From positions 1 to 64,000 of the forward strand of contig JACGCK010000191.1 in the NCBI GenBank assembly GCA_014925825.1: a stretch of DNA of 64,000 nucleotides. The letters are read 5' to 3'. The translations under genes and the position numbers were made by a program. Shown piece after piece: positions 25,336-36,130 of the stretch (position 1 is the first letter of the stretch; each line of letters begins with the position of its first letter). The notes below the pieces were generated by a model that had not been told where the DNA came from, ran no database searches, and saw nothing but the letters and a program-made list of their open reading frames with translations. Origin of the DNA: Pholiota molesta. Lineage: Eukaryota > Basidiomycota > Agaricomycetes > Agaricales > Strophariaceae.

Positions 25336-26555
25336 CTTTGAAGGATGATCAACGATCAATGGGCACTGAGGCCAAGCCAACGACCTTTGTACGGCCTCTA
25401 ATATTACCCCAGGAGGTCAAACAATATTAAAATACATGTTATATTCAACTTAATTGTCGAATAGTAGTTCTATACTTCGACTACATTGTATATAAACTCT
25501 TTATACAGTTCTGTTATGAGCTATGTCAGGTTCCCGGTTCCTTCGCGCCTCACGTCCACCACCCCGTCCTCCGCACCCTCCATCACTAACTGCGTCGCCA
25601 TCTGCGCCGGCCGCTCTCGCATAGGTGCGCCGCGTGGAGCGCTTGTCGTTCACGCGGCTCGAGCGGAACACGGTACGTCTGCTGCTCACGGAAGGGCAGC
25701 AGTCGTGCTCGGTACGTCTGCTACTGTCGAAGGCACGGCGGTGACGTGGTGCAGCAGCACAGCTCCGCGAGTGTTCCGGCGTTGGTGTTGGTGTTGCCGG
25801 CGTCGTGGTCCAGTGGAACGCGTCTAGCCTCCGCGAAGCCTACCAGCTGGCCCGCGAGCTCGTGCGTCCTTTCCGCTTGCGAAGGCGTGGTGTTCGGGCT
25901 CTTTGATACACAGGCGCGGGAGGTCTAGGAGGCGAGGGGTGCAGGCGACGAGCATGCATCCGTTCCGTGCTTGTGATCATATTCGGTTCGTGTGTGATCA
26001 TGTTTGATTCCGACAGCGCTTGCTAACGTTGAACATTCCTTGCCCCGGCCGCGTCATCGGGCGGCGGTGTTGATTGGCAGAGGGTCGGGGGGGATGAAGG
26101 GACAACTGGGCTACGCATAGTAGCCTGGAAATCACGACCTAAAACGTAGATAGTGAGTATATTGGTTTGTACACGGAATTCAAAGCTTACCTTTGGAAGC
26201 ACGTCCGCCTCGTAAGTCCTATCCGCCTCGTTGACGACAACCCACAGTCCTACTCGCAGTTTGCCAGCCCGAGCTCAGGATTTGCCCCCCAGGTGCCATA
26301 GTACCCTCCGCAGCAAGCTGCAGGGTCATTCCTCCCTCCACGACTGCCCCATCATATGTGGAAAGCAGAACCACAGTGGCTTCAATTGCACCATCATGGC
26401 TGTAGAGAGGAGGGTTGAGACCGCAGTGCAGAGCGTCAAAATGGCCAGAAAGACAGGTGTCACGCAAGTCGCGCTCGAATTGGGAGAAGAGCTGAATGAG
26501 GATCTAGCCTGCTGCACTGAAGGTTAGCGCAATTAACGGATGAGGGGATGAAGGA

Positions 26556-26569
26556 CATCACGAAAAACG
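26556..26569. repeat. inner inverted repeat, left arm
   Basis: CATCACGAAAAACG, present as its exact reverse complement at 32848-32861. Both arms face blocks of short CTCTGG/CTTTGG-rich repeats on the inner side. Confidence 0.6.
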
Positions 26570-26925
26570 ATATTATCTCTGGAGAAATGTAGGTATCTCT
26601 AAAAGACACCTAGAGACACCAAGAGCACTGAAAGCCCTCAGAGACAAAAAGATCTCTAGAGTTACATTACCATTGATGTGATTTACCCAGGTGTCTCTGG
26701 ATGTCTTTGGGAGTCCTTAGGGAGTTGTTGGGGAGTCTTTGAAAGCTCTTTGGAAGTATCCTTGGTTTCTTTCAGATAAGGTCTTTCTATCCTTGTCTTT
26801 GATGCTTTGCTTAGACAACAATTGAATGTAATAGTAAAATAGATTGTATTATTCTATATAAGCTATAATACTTATGTTATGACTTAATCTATGCACTACC
26901 TAATCTACACTAACTATCCACCATC

Positions 26926-27250
26926 ATGTGCACATCCACCGCCCTCACACGTCCGCCACCCTTGCGCGTATGCCGCCCTTGCACTCCGCCGCCCTCGCGC
27001 ATCCACCACTGTCGTGCTCCACTGCCCTTGCGCGTCCGCCACACTCGTGCTCCACTGCCCTCGCGCGTCCACTGCCCTGGCACGTCCACTGCCCTTGCAC
27101 ATCCACCGCCCTTGCACATCCGCCACCCTCGCGCATGCGCGCGCCCGTCGTGTATCTCCCCCGTTGTCCGCCGCCTCCACCGCCATCGTGCACATCCACC
27201 GCCCTCGTGTGTCCGCCGTCCTCATGCTCCGCCACCCTCATGCTCCACCG
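26926..27250. repeat. degenerate 18-bp minisatellite
   Basis: GC-rich array of units close to TGCACATCCACCGCCCTT with many substitutions (CRCGTCCRCYGCCCT core). It lies inside the transposon between its left end and the first gene. The open frames it creates on both strands are repeat artefacts. Confidence 0.65.
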
Positions 27251-27732
27251 TCGTCGCGTGCCTCCGCCGTTGTCATCGCCCGTCCATCGGGCGCTGCAGT
27301 TGTCGCCATTTTCGTGAGCCTCCTGCATGCGCCGCAAGTTGTGGCCTGTCGGTGGTGACGTGGCACGTGCCCCAGTGCTGACTCCACCTGCAATGCATGG
27401 TCAGTGACTAAAGGATGAGGAGGTGAACTGACCTCGCGCCTCTCCTGACGTGGACATCCACGTCGACGTCCCCCACGTCATCATCCGACCAAGCCCCGTC
27501 GCCGTCCACGCCGTTGTCATTCGCGTTGTCGTTCACGTCGTTACGGGCATTGTCGTTGGCGGTGGCGCCCATGCTGTCATCCTGGAAACAAGTTGGTGGC
27601 GGGGGGGCGAGTTGGGGCTGGTGGTGGTAGTGGTAGAAGCGAAGAGAGGAAAGGACTTGGAAATTATTCTAAGTCCCGCGTGCTACGGAACTACTAACAT
27701 AAGGTATATACTTTTTATTTCAAATAACTGAC

Positions 27733-27812
27733 CTATGGCTTAGTTGGTAACGCGCCTTGTGCCTGGTACATTGCACGTGATGTCGTGTGTTCGAATCTCG
27801 TTCGGTGCACTA
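27733..27812 (+). other. tRNA-like sequence with Pol III A and B boxes
   Basis: TGGCTTAGTTGG (A box) and GTTCGAATC (B box, 27789-27797) have the spacing of a tRNA gene, and an anticodon-like arm can form from GTGC/GCAC. The acceptor ends (GACCTAT against TCGGTGC) do not pair and the T stem is weak, so it is a tRNA pseudogene or the head of a SINE-like sequence. Confidence 0.55.
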
Positions 27813-28063
27813 TTTTTCCCAATGAATCTGGAAACTGGAATGACCGCCGGCCGCGACCGCCGGCTTGGTCGGCGGCGATTTCCGTGCAACACGTGCCCAC
27901 CGCGGGCTACCGCGGGCCGTGTAGCCTTCGCGTTCGCGCGACGTCGACGAGAGGATTGCCAGCGTTACACACCGCCGGCCTGCAACTGCTTCTCTGTCCA
28001 GCGACACCTTCCGTCCTTCTTGTGTTACCTTCCCGCAGATCCACACCTTCCCCGCTTCTTAAG

Positions 28064-29978
28064 ATGGACCCTATTCCTTCTCTCCCTGGTCCCAATTCTT
28101 GCCCGAAGTGCCAGCAGTATTTGCCTGTGAAGATTGCCAAGACAGGCTTATCTCCTGGGCACCCTTACATCCGGGTAAGTGCACTTATACTCAAGGCTTG
28201 TATCTTCTGAACACTTTTGTAGTGTCATAACTGTCGGTATTACTATGTGTTTCTACAGCCAACAACAACCACAGCGGGGAGCAGCACCATTTCGGCTGGG
28301 CCGACCACAAGCACGAGGAAATCAGGTGCCTCGCCATGTGCTGGAGGCTGTACAAAGTCCGGGAACCAGCTCTGTGCCAAGAAGATGTGCAAGGGCTGTT
28401 GCATCAGCCAGTCTGGTTGCGCTGTTCCATCCCATCACACCGACAAAATGTCAGAGAGGCAACGTTCAAAGCTTCCTCTGGCAAGTACAACCACAATGCC
28501 ACTCCCAACGCCAAACTCCAACGACCACTACACACCTCCAATGACAATGCTCACCCAGAGTTTCGAAGGCGCCTTCGATCCTATCACGGATCCCGAATGG
28601 ATGGACCCAAACTGGATGATGGCCGACGGTCCATCAGGAGCAACGTCTATTGATACAGCGGTGGAGCAGGAGGAACGGGACTATCAAACTGCTATTGCGA
28701 GGAGTCTTGGATCCTTGGGTAACGAGGCGAGGTCTCTTTCACTAGGTGCGTCGAGATTAATACCGATTGCTTCGCTTTCTCACAATGTCTGGATTATCTA
28801 GCAGCCAGTTCATCAACCACCATCCAGAGTAGTACACTTCCTGCTACTGCTACTGCTTTGCATCAGCCCTCTCAAGAGGCAACCTCCTCACGTCGCCGTG
28901 CTCCGATTACGAAGCAAATGAACTCCGACTGGATGCGCCCTTTTGAAGACAACACGAAGAGATCACCGCTCAAGAAAAAGCAAGGGTACAATCCCGACCA
29001 GCAATTTCGGCTCGTTTTCTGGGCCGAGGTATGTTCTATTACCTGTTTCCGATACTTATTAAACGAAGCTTGTAGTCAGATAAGCCATCGAATGCTTTGG
29101 CGATCCATGAATGTCCTGACTGGCCGACCTGGTCTCTGATGGATGCTCCTGATGTCCGGGAGCTGCTTGATGTATCCCCCACAGACAGGCTCCAATTCTA
29201 TGATGTTACCCACTCGCAGTGGGTGATCTGCTTGCCCTCTTACCCCCACGACGTCTCGAAAAGTCGACATTTACTTCTTCGGCATCTAAATGTCTCCTGC
29301 TTCGAGTTTGAGAAGCACTTGGCAATTCTGACGGAGCTCCCTACCCACCTGTGGTGGAACATGCCTGCTGAACGAGCGACTATCAAGAAACAGCTGCAGC
29401 AGACTCGCCATACGGACTTGGGTAACTTCTCTGATGTTATTGATCTATCTGATGATGATCATGGGGCTGCATTGACACCTGTTAAACGCAAGGCTGATTG
29501 CGAGAATGACGAGGTACCAATAGCTCGACGCCGCCGGCTGTCTTCCCCACTGCCTGCCTGGATGTCCGACTCCACAATGCTGCACGAAGTGCTTTGTGCC
29601 TCGCCATCATCTCTAGGCTCGCCCTCTATGTCACCTCCTCTTGTGGGGTCCTCTGTATGCTCTGTGTCTCTGTCTACGAGCAGCGCTCTTGCTGAAGACA
29701 ACGAAATTCTTGTTCCATCTGGGAAGAAATGGCCAGCTGGCATGTACACCGTTCACATGGCTCGGGGCTTTCGGAATGTCGATTGCGAGGAGTTCAAAAG
29801 GCTCAAGCTACCTTTGCCTGAGCGGATCTTTCGTACGTTTCATCAAGATATCCCACGCAATACTTATAACGACCAAGTGCGTCACTGGAAGCGGGCTTCC
29901 GAGCATCAGCGTGAGGCTGTGATTATGGCTGGACAATCTGCGGCAGGGCTTTGGTCTGCTTTTCCTCGCAAACGGTAA
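28064..29978 (+). CDS. transposon-borne zinc-binding-like protein
   Basis: Four exons (28064-28174, 28223-28745, 28802-29028, 29076-29978) join in frame to 587 residues. The N-terminus has CPKCQQ then CHNCRYY across the first intron, and a second Cys cluster CAGGCTKSGNQLCAKKMCKGCC. The middle is low complexity and S/T/P-rich. The second half holds RLVFWAE, HECPDWPTWSLMD and, near the C-terminus, WPAGMYTVHMARGF, RTFHQDIPRNTY, and AGQSAAGLWSAF. I recall this C-terminal pattern from an agaricomycete-only family often near mobile genes. No enzyme domain is recognised. The gene is intact and convergent with the CxC gene, so it may be a DNA-binding accessory protein; that role is inference. Confidence 0.75.
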
Positions 29979-30119
29979 ATTTTGAGGGCTCTTTTTTACT
30001 CTATGTCATTGTTTTGTTCCACACAGTTTTGATTTGTTCGTTCTATGTTTCTCACATCTTGTATTTTCGATTCAATGTCTATAATTATCAATGTATACTC
30101 TACTCGCAATGTTGTTGTA

Positions 30120-32394
30120 TTAAAAATCATACTCTCGGGGATTTTTCCCGCTCTTTTCAAGCCTTTGAATGACCTCGATGTTCTTGAGACGGATCATTTC
30201 ATCCAAGAAAAAATCAAACCGTGCTGGAAGCATTTCACGGCACATTGAATGAAAGCCCTGAAGCCATGCATTGGTTTGCTCGGCCACAGATGTGTTGAAT
30301 GTCCACTGTCCAGACTCGTCTCGGAGCTCCTTGTACATGTAGGGATTGCAGTTCTTTTGACAGTATTCATGCGTGATCTTGTGCTTGTTCAGAAAGTGCC
30401 ACACGTCAACACACATTCCGATGTCGGCGAACCAAGGATCATTTTCGGCCTGCTGCCTGGCATCGCAATTTGTATCGTAGAATATGTGTTCAGGTTTACG
30501 CGCTCCTGGAACCGAGAAGGCATTCTTGATCATGACCTGATGAATATTTTAGCATTCTGCACACTGTCTTTAGAACAAAGCAAGAATCCAAGATAGCTAC
30601 CAAAAAATTAGAGACAGCCTCTGCACCAAACATTGTTGCACGGGCAAAGATTACACCACATGGACGTACTAAAGTTTGCTTGTTATGTGTTCGCCGTCTT
30701 CCAAAACGAGCCTTGACAGCTTTGGCATTTCCCAGTGCCAACTTCGATGGACATGTTTCGTCTCCTTCATCCAATGTGCCGCCACCAATAGTTCCGGGAT
30801 CAGGCTCATTGAAGATACGCACATTTCCACCATCCTCAACCTCAAACCACTCCAGATGTTCATCAACCGTAACAGCAGGGCCATGATCTGTAGATGACTC
30901 GCCTTCATCCGGATGTAGAAGCTGGTATTTTTGGTAGCGTTCCTTAAGAATAAAGGCGGCCTTTCCCTTTTCCTTGTTTTTCTGTTCCATAGACTGGTGT
31001 AGGGGATTACTGCAAGATTTAGTCCCTTCTGAAACAGGGTTGCTGCATCCGACTATAGCACAAATATCATGCTCAACAAAATGTTCTCGGCAAAATCTGT
31101 GGCGATTATTCTGAAGCGGCTGCGTGCATCGGAAGACACCACAGCATGGCCGTCCTATGCTGAGACCATCGCCAACAATAGCTTGTGCTGTTCCTAAAGT
31201 ATAAGAGTTAATATAGAAAAGAGAACTTTTCTCATGCGACTCACTGGAAATGCCATTATCATCTGTGTACTCTGTAAAACACCCATCACACAAGTGATGT
31301 ACTGCATCCGGTTGACCTTCGAAGATAAACTTTCGATTTCTTGCTTCCATCGCTTCTTTGAATCGGTCCTTTTGTTCACCAGTATGTGGGACCTCTAAGA
31401 TTTCCCCATCATGCTCTTTGCTCCGAAGCAATGAAAGGATCGTGAAACCATCCCAGACATGCTCAACTGTGAGTTTTGACCCAAACTGCCATTCATCTTG
31501 TGCCAGGTATTCATGATCTGCAAATGCCATCTCATATAGCTTGGCAGAATTTGATGCAGAGAACCTGATTTATGGTTTTAATAAATACAGAGCAGTAAAG
31601 TGTTGTCACGCACCATCCTTGATACATTTGCGAGATCCATAGCTCAATAATCTTCCTTTCAATGTATTGATGGTTCCCCACTTGTACAAAGAGTGGAATA
31701 CCTGAATAATATGTGCGTGTACCTTGGCACACACTGAAATTGTTGTGATAATTTGTGTTGCATTCTAAAGTTTGACGATGCACACATTATTACTATGGTT
31801 CTTTATTATTGTAATAGAGAATCCGAGTCGACTCACTTGCACAATAAAGACGAACTTCCCATGCAGGTTGCACGCCACTCGCCAATGTATAAACTACAAT
31901 ACGGCGCGCAGTTTCTTTCTTGAGTGGAATGCCGAGATTTTGACATGTAGGTGTACTGCAATGATTATTCATAGGAAATATAGAAATTGCCGCTTTTGAC
32001 ATTTGTACGTTATTAAGAGCTGAAATACACTTTATACAATGAAAAACCAATGCTACTTACTTATTCCAAGCTTCCATCCATGTAACTTAAATGCCTCGTA
32101 GTCGGCTTGAGTCAGAGCCACCTCTTCACTATCCCAGGACACATCCTTCAATATATCCCAAGAGTCCTGAATATCGGCAGGTGGGAACAGAAATATCCGA
32201 CTAAAGAACTCAACAACGCTTGGTGGCAAAAAGGATGGTGGTGACCCATTGGTTGATTCATCTATTGGCTGCGGAAGGAGGATGATGTTCTTCAGGTGAG
32301 GGATCAATCTAATGTACCGCGAAATTGCCTTGAACTCGAATTTTTTTAAGTGCGGGTGAGCGGAAAGACTGGTCAAGGTGCCAACACAAGCCAT
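30120..32394 (-). CDS. CxC5/CxC6-type KDZ-transposase-associated protein
   Basis: Multi-exon minus-strand gene starting MACVGTLTSLSAH at 32394. Recognisable blocks follow: YHNNFSVCQGTRTYYSGIP, HQYIERKIIELWISQM, HVWDGFTILSLL, HTGEQKDRF, the Cys/His cluster PCCGVFRC, RHRFCREH, CAIVGCSNPVSEGTKSC and HQSMEQ, then RFGRRRTHNKQTLVRPCG, FGAEAVSNFL, HIFYDTNCDA, CVDVWHFLNKH, YCQKNCNP, TSVAEQTNAWLQGFHSMCRE and FDFFLDEM. These match the CxC5 and CxC6 cysteine-cluster proteins described with KDZ transposons in Agaricomycetes. The late Asp, Asp-x-x-His and Glu positions resemble an RNase H-like transposase core, so it may itself be the transposase; this is inference. It appears intact. Confidence 0.85.
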
Positions 32395-32847
32395 TCCTTA
32401 AATCGCGCGAGTAAAAAGTGGGATAAAGTGCTACAGACGGCGAGCGGGCAATGATTTTCGCGAAGGCGCGTCGCAAGACGGGCGTCGGAAAATGCCGCCG
32501 ACCACTGACGGCGGTCATGACCGCCGGTCATTCTACTTCTCGGATGCTCTCATTTTTCCAAGGTCGCGTCAGGGGCGTGGGAATTGCCTGGCAAGCTGAA
32601 AGTACTTTCGGTGTAATTTCCGCGCTTTCTACACTTTCTAAGCTTTGGGAAATGTTTGTACGTCTGAAAGTATGGGCTAAAGGGATTACTGATCTCTAAG
32701 CAACTAAGTACAGACCTCAGAACTAAATTGTATAGAAAGTAAAACTAAAGGCACTCTGAGAGCATGCTAGGCTGCTTTGGAGTGCTTTGGCATGCTCTGG
32801 CATCTCTGGCATATACCTGGCTTACCTGGCTGGCTCTAGCGCAAAGG

Positions 32848-32861
32848 CGTTTTTCGTGATG
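32848..32861. repeat. inner inverted repeat, right arm
   Basis: CGTTTTTCGTGATG, exact reverse complement of 26556-26569. The 8-mers found nearby (GGGGATGA on the left, AGAGATGA on the right) agree at only six positions, so no target duplication can be claimed. Confidence 0.6.
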
Positions 32862-33100
32862 GAGAGAGATGACAAACCGATGACGATCGTCATCCCCGTC
32901 GCTGTGAAAATTCCATTATAATCATCTATCAGTCATGTAAGTGCGAGATTAAGAAGATAAGTGTGTAACAATGAGTGAAATACAAGTGAGTGAGTGTAAG
33001 TGCGGATAAGTGAGTGATAAAAGCACTTACTTCTAATTCAATGAGTAATATATGAGTGAGGATGAGTGATGGACGAGTGAGGATGAGTGGGGATATTTAA

Positions 33101-33260
33101 GAGTGCGTGAGGGTGCGTGAAGGTGCGTGAAGGTGCGTGAAGGTGCGTGAAGGTGCGTAAGAGTGCGTGAGTGCCTGAGCAAAAGTGAGTGAGAGTGCGT
33201 GAAAGTGCGTGAAGAGTGCGTGAGGGTGCGTGAGGAGTGCGTGAGGAGTTGGTGAGGAGT
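33101..33260. repeat. subterminal GTGCGTGAAG array, right
   Basis: Near-perfect 10-bp units GTGCGTGAAG (about five in a row from 33115) passing into GTGCGTGAG variants; counterpart of the left array. Confidence 0.7.
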
Positions 33261-33282
33261 GCGCGGTGCAGTGTGGCACGTA

Positions 33283-33404
33283 TGCGCTTGTGGAGCCTCT
33301 AACGTTGTATACTCACAACCTTGGTGCGTGAGGAGTGCACAGTGCACTGGCAGTATGGCATGTACACGCTTGTGGAGCATCTAACATCTTATACTCACAA
33401 CCTT
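33283..33404. repeat. internal direct duplication near right end
   Basis: CGCTTGTGGAGC..TCTAAC followed by TATACTCACAACCTT occurs twice, about 83 bp apart, inside the transposon. Confidence 0.6.
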
Positions 33405-33904
33405 ACATGTAATTCGACGTAGTTCACATCAATTACACAAGGAGTAACTTAGGCTGCGCTGAGCGCTTCGCTTGCCCGACGCTTTTCAGACCCAAATCTT
33501 CATAAACATTTTGACGTGATTCATCGTGAGCTGTAGCAGTATGCACCTGCTGGACTCAGCACACATGAATACTATCTCTTACACTTATACAACCTATGGA
33601 GATGGCTCATTTGTTAATAAAACAGTTTTTAAGGGTAGCTATATACATATAGAATCGATACAGAATAGTTATATACTACCCATGTCTCTTGTGCAGTTTT
33701 CGCGCGGTGATTTTGCAATAGGAGGTGTGGTTGAGACGGTGGGAACTTGTTGCCGAACGGCAGCCGAAGTTGCCGGGGGCAGTGCCGGCCAAAAAAGTGA
33801 GTGAGGTGAGTGAGCGCGAGTCGAAAATGAGTGAAAGTGAGTGCACGCACCCTCACGCACTCTCACGCACCTCACTCATGGGCCACTGCCTTTTCTCATT
33901 GCCC

Positions 33905-33913
33905 GTTTGATTC
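33905..33913. repeat. 9-bp target site duplication, right
   Basis: GTTTGATTC, exact copy of 25158-25166. Confidence 0.85.
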
Positions 33914-34396
33914 ATACATCCTCTTCAAAATTATTTCGGCTACTGCTTGAATGGAGGGTTGGACATCGTGATAAAGCTTGTGGTTTCCTCCGCCCACGAC
34001 TAACAGTCCAGGCCAGTCTTCTGCTTTCACCATCACGATATCACCGCGCCAGAATACCTTCGACTCGAAGGCAATCGGGTCGATACCGGTAACCCGAGCC
34101 ACCGACTGATTGATGGGAAGTGCCGGACTGACATTGGAATAGATGAGGTATTCCCCTTCGTCGCATTTGAGGGCGACAGGCTGGTTATCAACATCCACGA
34201 ATTTACAAAAAGTGCTGGCCATCTGCTTTCCATAGTGACTTTGAAGATCGACAGATCTGGTGAAGAAGGATACTGGATTGGCCTTGGAGGCAGCTTCGCT
34301 AAACGTTTTGGCAATGATACGTGGCTCTGTTCCATCGGCTGGGAAAAGCAAGACGTTTCTGACGATGGATGCGCGGGGATTGGGCAGCGGAGGCGT
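33914..34396 (-). pseudogene. MYND gene, 5' half separated by transposon
   Basis: Minus-strand sequence matching exon 1 of the gene at 47226-48252: LFPADGTEPRII, KTFSEAASKANPV, SHYGKQMAST, YLIYSNVSPALP, VFWRGDIVMVKAEDWPG, then KRMYESN where the transposon starts. The position of the paralog's ATG is ACG here (34394-34396), so the start codon is lost as well. The upstream 350 bp still resembles the promoter region of the intact paralog (shared TATCGATATCAGATAG and CTTGAATCC/GTTGAATCC blocks). Confidence 0.85.
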
Positions 34397-34899
34397 GGAG
34401 ATTATCGTCTAGTAAGTAGTATACTGGAATGGCGGGCGGTTGTAAGTCCTGGTGAGCTCCAAGGACAGCGAATGGTGGGGTCAACTTGCAGTGAAGCCTA
34501 GCCAAGCTCAAGCGAGAATGGTGGCGGATTCAAGGTTAAATTTGCTAGTCAACTATCTGATATCGATACCGAATCGATTTGTCATCCATTGTGTGTGTGA
34601 GGAAAGTTAACGGCACGTCTTGATTGGGCGGCCTTAAAGAGGCGTCCTGATATATACCGCTTGCCTCTAGGTCCTGTATATGATGAGTCTCGGTTGCCCA
34701 AGCGATCGGTGGTGGATATCTGGAGCCTAACAGATGACCTACCTGTATATCTCTGTGGGGCTGCGAACATACACCACTGGTCACCTGCATCTACAATTTT
34801 TGGACGAGGTGTCGCTGTCTTCCCGTTGGTAAGTTTCTCTTTTCCATATCTTTCGCATTGACAGTAGCCTCAGCCTGAAGCAGGATCCTGTGTGGATCC

Positions 34900-36130
34900 A
34901 CTTGCGCTCTGTCCTCCCATTCAAGTCATGGAAGTCCTTTGGCTGCTGCATCTTCGATAGAGCCTGGACCCGTTAGCGAGCAAACTGGATAAGTAGAGTT
35001 AGGCGCCCAAAATGCATGGCAACTTGCGATCGCCGATTTTGCACCGAGAGCAGTACCGGAGCGGAGTTCCCGGACCCTCGTCGAATGCGCACAGACCACT
35101 CGACTCGTGTCACTGCATGGAATCATCATGGAGACTCCCAAGGGTGAATTTTATTATTGCATCAATGTGACGGGCTATAATTTGCTGGTCTAGTGCAAGA
35201 GAAATTCATCAACAATTAAAAATATAGATTCTTATCATGTATACGTACCATCATACAACTAGGAGTACAGTGGGCGCTCATGCGCTTCAGCTTGAAGCCC
35301 CGTAATTAATTATAGCATAAAGATAAGGATTGCCCTCTCGAGTTCGGACTGACTGTTGTTAACGGAAAAATATTTGGACCTGTGTTGATTCATTTCCAAC
35401 CAAAACTAATGGCCTATAATAATATACATGTAAGAGGAAGGCAGGTTCTGGGGAACTGAGCAGATACATCCTCTAAGCTAGTATCAAGCACGATACATCA
35501 TATGAAATTTCAATGTGAATGAGTTGCGGGTGGGAACGAGGACGAATTATGTAAAGATGAAATCGTCTGAATAAGTCCTGCACTTGTCCAAAAATAACTG
35601 CGTTGCGGACCGTTTATAATTATCTTCGTACATTTATAGCCACCTTTGTATATATAACGTGGACAACGACGAGCGCATTGCCGCCACCATCAAAATTGTG
35701 CATAGAGGATAGTGAGACTGAATGGTGAGTTGCAGACAGGGATACATATGACAGATAATCGATGAAGGCGCTCACTTTCTGGGCGCGCCGACGATTCGGC
35801 GAAGAACATGTGGCTGATAGAGAGCGGCTGTCAAGCTAGGACATCCATTTCACTGCGTACATAGTCCGATAGTCGGTGAGGCTTCCGCTCATCCTTGCAG
35901 TCTCTGTTTATCGCCCATCTGCAGGCACGGGGGCGCTGACAATAATGTCTACATCCTTTTTCGTTGACTGTCATGAAAGACCTGCCATCGCCATGCTGTT
36001 CAGTGCTGTATATAATATAACAACATGGTCATTCAGCGCCTCGGAAATTTCACCTCCGGTTCTTAGACTTCGTAAATTATCTGCACTCTGGATGAGTATC
36101 AAACCCCTCGTTATACTGTTACGGCATAGG
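34900..36130 (-). repeat. interspersed repeat S, long copy
   Basis: Pieces of this stretch match 53110-53440 on the opposite strand: an AACAGTATAACGAGGG block continuing through GATACTCATCCAGAGT (36030-36130), a CCGAACTCGAGAGGGCAA block (35325-35345) and GATGAATTTC (35205-35220). The copy at 53 kb lacks the middle. One segment keeps a reading frame in both copies (RNSITRxLILIQS, NLRSLRTG). No gene or terminal repeat was recognised. Confidence 0.5.

Larger units (their letters stand above)
25167..33904. mobile_element. 8.74-kb DNA transposon carrying KDZ-associated genes
   Basis: The element starts GGGCA and ends TGCCC; within the first 21 bp of the two inverted ends 17 positions agree, including AAAAGGCAGTG. 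It is flanked by a perfect 9-bp direct repeat and splits a MYND gene within a codon run that is continuous in the paralog. Subterminal arrays of GTGAGTG/GTGCGTGAAG occur at both ends (25195-25335; 32936-33260; 33795-33870). It carries two intact convergent genes (28064-29978 plus; 30120-32394 minus) and a tRNA-like box. A second inverted repeat inside (26556 and 32848) may mark a nested element. No classical KDZ transposase is present. Assignment to the KDZ group rests on the CxC5/CxC6 gene. Confidence 0.8.

Noticed and set aside
26926..27360. Overlapping long open frames on both strands
   Set aside because: They arise from the GC-rich 18-bp minisatellite; the proteins are simple repeats with no conserved domain.
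27733..27812. A functional tRNA gene
   Set aside because: The acceptor stem cannot pair and the T stem has mismatches, so only the promoter boxes are supported.
25195..33870. Short regular repeats as a possible CRISPR array
   Set aside because: The units are 7-10 bp, directly adjoining and without unique spacers, and the genome is eukaryotic; they are subterminal transposon repeats.
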